Shown: positions 61,850 through 64,000 of the stretch, in pieces | Numbering within the stretch: position 1 is the stretch's first letter | Layout of the letters: every line of letters starts with the position of its first letter | Origin: Sulfurovum sp. | GTDB taxonomy: Bacteria > Campylobacterota > Campylobacteria > Campylobacterales > Sulfurovaceae | Length of the DNA stretch: 64,000 bases | NCBI GenBank assembly: GCA_027068435.1 | Contig: JAMOTA010000057.1 | Span: forward strand, 1-64,000 | Direction of reading: 5' to 3' | The notes under the pieces: model-generated | Told to the model about the DNA's origin: nothing | What the model saw: only the letters and a program-made list of their open reading frames with translations | The model's database searches: none | Position numbers and translations under genes: made by a program

Positions 61850-62503
61850 ATGAAAAGAATTATATTAAGTCTATTAATGATGAGTGGTCTTGCGGTTGCA
61901 ACGGGTAAAGTAGTAGCACCATTAGTTATTGTAGAAGAGATTGTTGAAGAGAATAATTTTTATGTAGGAGTAGGAATGGCTGCCTTATCTGCACGTGATT
62001 CTACTGTAACTATGAATTTTTTTGATATTACAGGAGATCAAGATAGATTAGCAGATTTTACGTTTCATGCAGGTTATTGGTTTGCTGAATATCTTGCTTT
62101 AGAGCTAAGATATACTGTTGGCTTTCATGATGATGACATGCTTCAAATGGATGGAGGTTGGAGTGCATTTTTAAAGCCAACATATAGATTTGATGATGCA
62201 GAAAATAGAGCATATGGAGATAATTATTTTTCAGTATATGGACTTCTTGGATATGGACATGTAGCATTTTCAGGAAGAAATAAATTACAAGGGGATATTG
62301 ATAACAATGATTATCAATGGGGCTTTGGTACAAGTTATACATTTAGAGCCATCTCGGGTTCAGATGATTATCCTTATGTTGATAAATGGACAGTTTTTGC
62401 AGACTATACAAGTCTAGGAAGAGATATGGATGGTATTATTCTTGATTATCCACGTCAAGCTGATTTAGATGCTTTAACGCTAGGTATCGTTTACCACTTC
62501 TAA
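61850..62503 (+). CDS. Outer-membrane beta-barrel protein, paralogue of the preceding gene
   Basis: 217 residues. Signal peptide MKRIILSLLMMSGLAVATG, then NNFYVGVGMAALSARD, DFTFHAGYWFAEYLALELRY, YGLLGYGHVAF and a closing TLGIVYHF. The strand pattern and the internal AEYLALELRYTVG match the AVEGRYG strand of the preceding barrel, so the two look like a diverged tandem duplication. A stem-loop follows the stop. Confidence 0.75.
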   Translation: MKRIILSLLMMSGLAVATGKVVAPLVIVEEIVEENNFYVGVGMAALSARDSTVTMNFFDITGDQDRLADFTFHAGYWFAEYLALELRYTVGFHDDDMLQMDGGWSAFLKPTYRFDDAENRAYGDNYFSVYGLLGYGHVAFSGRNKLQGDIDNNDYQWGFGTSYTFRAISGSDDYPYVDKWTVFADYTSLGRDMDGIILDYPRQADLDALTLGIVYHF

Positions 62504-62508
62504 ACTTC

Positions 62509-62542
62509 TTTCTCATAAATTGTAAATATAGTTTATGAGAAA
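62509..62542 (+). terminator. Stem-loop after the second barrel gene
   Basis: TTTCTCATAAA (62509-62519) pairs with TTTATGAGAAA (62532-62542) around a 12-base A/T-rich loop. The T-run after it is short. It separates the barrel genes from the Wzz/Wzc-like gene. Confidence 0.55.
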
Positions 62543-62590
62543 ACTCTTAAATTTAACTTTCAATAACTTACTACCTAATTAAGGAATATA

Positions 62591-64000
62591 ATGAATAGAA
62601 CTGAAATACAAAATAATGCTGATGAAATAAATATAAAAGAAATTATTAGAATAGTATTTCAATATAAATATATGATTATGAGTTTTGTGATGATTTTTAC
62701 ATTTTCCAGTGCTTATTTTGCATATTTTAAACCTAATGTGTTTAAAGCCTCTACAACTATAGAAGTAGGTAGTAAGAAGAGTGCAGGTAATGATATCCTT
62801 AACATGGCAATGAATACAGAAAAAATGAATTCTGCTACAGAGATAGAGATTATTACATCAAGATTTTTAAGAGAAAAAGCACTTAAAAAAGTCAATTTTA
62901 CTCATTTTTATTACTTTACTAAGAAATTTAAAGAGATTGAGCTTTATAAAGATTCTCCTTTTGAAGTTGGTATGCTCAAGGGTTATGATATCTCTTTTAA
63001 TTATTATCCTATAGATGAAACAACTTATAGACTTGTTGTGGAAGAAGCTATTAGTTCAGATGGAAAAATTTGGAATTATGATGAAGTACATAGTTATGGT
63101 ACTGAAATTATAACAGAATATTTTCACTTGAATATTGTAAAAACAAAGGATGCTAAGGAGTCACAATATCGCTTTGTTATTAAGAAAAATCCTGCTTTGG
63201 CTGGTGGAATATCAGTAAGAAGAAGAGCAAAATACTCTACAATTCTTGAAATTTCATATACAGATAATGTTCCTTTACGTGCAAAAGAGTATGCTAATGC
63301 TTTAGCTCAAGCATATATTGAACAAAATATTGAAAGAAAAACAAGAGAAGCTACAAGAAAGTTAGACTTTATTGATAAGCAATTAAAAAGTATAATGGCA
63401 AATCTTAAAAGCTCAGCTATTAAGGTTGAAGAGTTTAAAAAAAATGCAAAAACTGTTGATTTAAGTTCAAAAGCAAATATTGTAATTACAAGAATTGCCG
63501 AGTATGAAGGGCAATTATCTGTTATTAGCATAGATGAAGAGATGCTTAATAGTGTTTATAAACAGGTTAAATCTGGGAAAAATTTGGAAAGTATATCTAT
63601 ATTAGCAGTAGGAATAGCAGAATCATCTGTATCAAGAATAGTGAAAGAACTTCAAAATGCTATGATGAAAAAAAGAATATTAAGAGAAGATTATACAGAA
63701 ATGTATCCTGAAGTAATAAAATTAACAAAGATGATTAAACAACTTAAGAAAACAATTGTCTTAACTGTGAAAAATATGAGAAAAAGTGTACAAGATAAAA
63801 AAATGTTAATTGAAAAAGCGATTAAGGAACAACAAAAACTATTAAACACTCTTCCTGCGGATGAAAGAATATTTGGACAACTACAGCGTAAATTTGTTGT
63901 AAATGAAAAAATTTACTCGTATTTATTGGAAAAACGCTTAGAGACTGCAGTAGTTAAAGCTTCTACTGTAAGTAAAAATAGAATTCTTGATAGTGCAACT
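62591..64000 (+). CDS. Wzz/Wzc-like polysaccharide chain-length protein, cut by the window end
   Basis: An open frame runs from ATG 62591 to the end of the window without a stop, 470 codons so far. A cytoplasmic N-terminus leads to TM1 (MIMSFVMIFTFSSAYFAYF, about 33-51), then a long periplasmic region with a Wzz-type beginning (FKASTTIEVGSKKS, EIEIITSRFLREKAL). A coiled-coil part and the GNVR-like stretch near 430-470 (FGQLQRKFVVNEKIYSYLLE) follow. The family controls polymer length. Whether a C-terminal BY-kinase (Wzc) or only TM2 follows lies outside the window. An AAGGAATATA site precedes the start. Confidence 0.85.
   Translation, partial: MNRTEIQNNADEINIKEIIRIVFQYKYMIMSFVMIFTFSSAYFAYFKPNVFKASTTIEVGSKKSAGNDILNMAMNTEKMNSATEIEIITSRFLREKALKKVNFTHFYYFTKKFKEIELYKDSPFEVGMLKGYDISFNYYPIDETTYRLVVEEAISSDGKIWNYDEVHSYGTEIITEYFHLNIVKTKDAKESQYRFVIKKNPALAGGISVRRRAKYSTILEISYTDNVPLRAKEYANALAQAYIEQNIERKTREATRKLDFIDKQLKSIMANLKSSAIKVEEFKKNAKTVDLSSKANIVITRIAEYEGQLSVISIDEEMLNSVYKQVKSGKNLESISILAVGIAESSVSRIVKELQNAMMKKRILREDYTEMYPEVIKLTKMIKQLKKTIVLTVKNMRKSVQDKKMLIEKAIKEQQKLLNTLPADERIFGQLQRKFVVNEKIYSYLLEKRLETAVVKASTVSKNRILDSAT

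Noticed and set aside
1-64000. tRNA, rRNA, riboswitch or prophage genes
   Set aside because: I looked at the gaps between genes and saw no cloverleaf-type sequence, no rRNA-like stretch and no phage structural or integrase gene. All gaps are under 200 bases. A covariance-model search would be needed to exclude small RNAs.

Overview
The window looks like a chromosome segment of a Campylobacterota (epsilonproteobacterial) species, most like the Sulfurovum/Sulfurimonas group. The evidence is low G+C, dense short-spaced operons, and the order DUF2018 - polyprenyl synthase - hemA - proS - ... - hemC, which I know from Helicobacter pylori (HP0242 to HP0237). Other family matches are typical of the class: a CetB-like PAS protein, NhaD, and lon beside a probable bamD end. 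I saw no rRNA, tRNA, CRISPR array, transposase or phage gene.

Region 1 (1-27437) is housekeeping and signalling. It opens with lon. A minus-strand phosphorelay operon follows (8766 down to 2669): a PAS protein, a 703-residue acidic repeat protein with two HPt-like domains, a large hybrid histidine kinase and a single-domain response regulator. Next come uvrC with a DUF721 gene, an overlapping and easily missed small lipoprotein of the LptM type, nadB and nhaD. The haem/proline-tRNA operon (14843-21216) carries a FxsA-like membrane protein and a Dsb-like thioredoxin-fold protein between proS and hemC. Then there are an outer-membrane barrel, yebC, an MltB-like transglycosylase, a membrane-anchored unknown, a lone CitE-like protein and a PIF1-type helicase.

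Region 2 (27633-59366) is one almost gap-free plus-strand surface-glycan locus. It begins with a TviB/WbpO dehydrogenase, a TviC/WbpP epimerase and galE. Two complete-looking nonulosonic acid routes follow: a legionaminic-type set (legB, legC, an acyltransferase, legI, legG, ptmE, legF) and a pseudaminic set (pseB, pseC, pseF, a pseG-pseH fusion, pseI). Two Gfo/Idh-type oxidoreductases and a DegT-like gene lie within the legionaminic part. A DUF1016/YhcG-type nuclease gene sits inside the pse operon with overlapping reading frames. After pseI come two candidate GT-B sugar transferases around an ABC flippase, a truncated GT2 remnant, one GT2 and three GT4 transferases, an EpsG-like polymerase, an AsnB-type amidotransferase and a DUF218 protein.

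Region 3 (59367-64000) holds a minus-strand nucleotidyltransferase-fold protein, a lipoprotein, two outer-membrane barrels, and the N-terminal 470 codons of a Wzz/Wzc-like chain-length protein that runs off the window. Taken together, regions 2 and 3 probably build, flip, polymerise and export or attach a nonulosonate- and uronamide-containing surface glycan. No initiating phosphoglycosyltransferase is visible here, so that step must be encoded elsewhere. All functions are inferred from motifs and gene order; no database search was possible.
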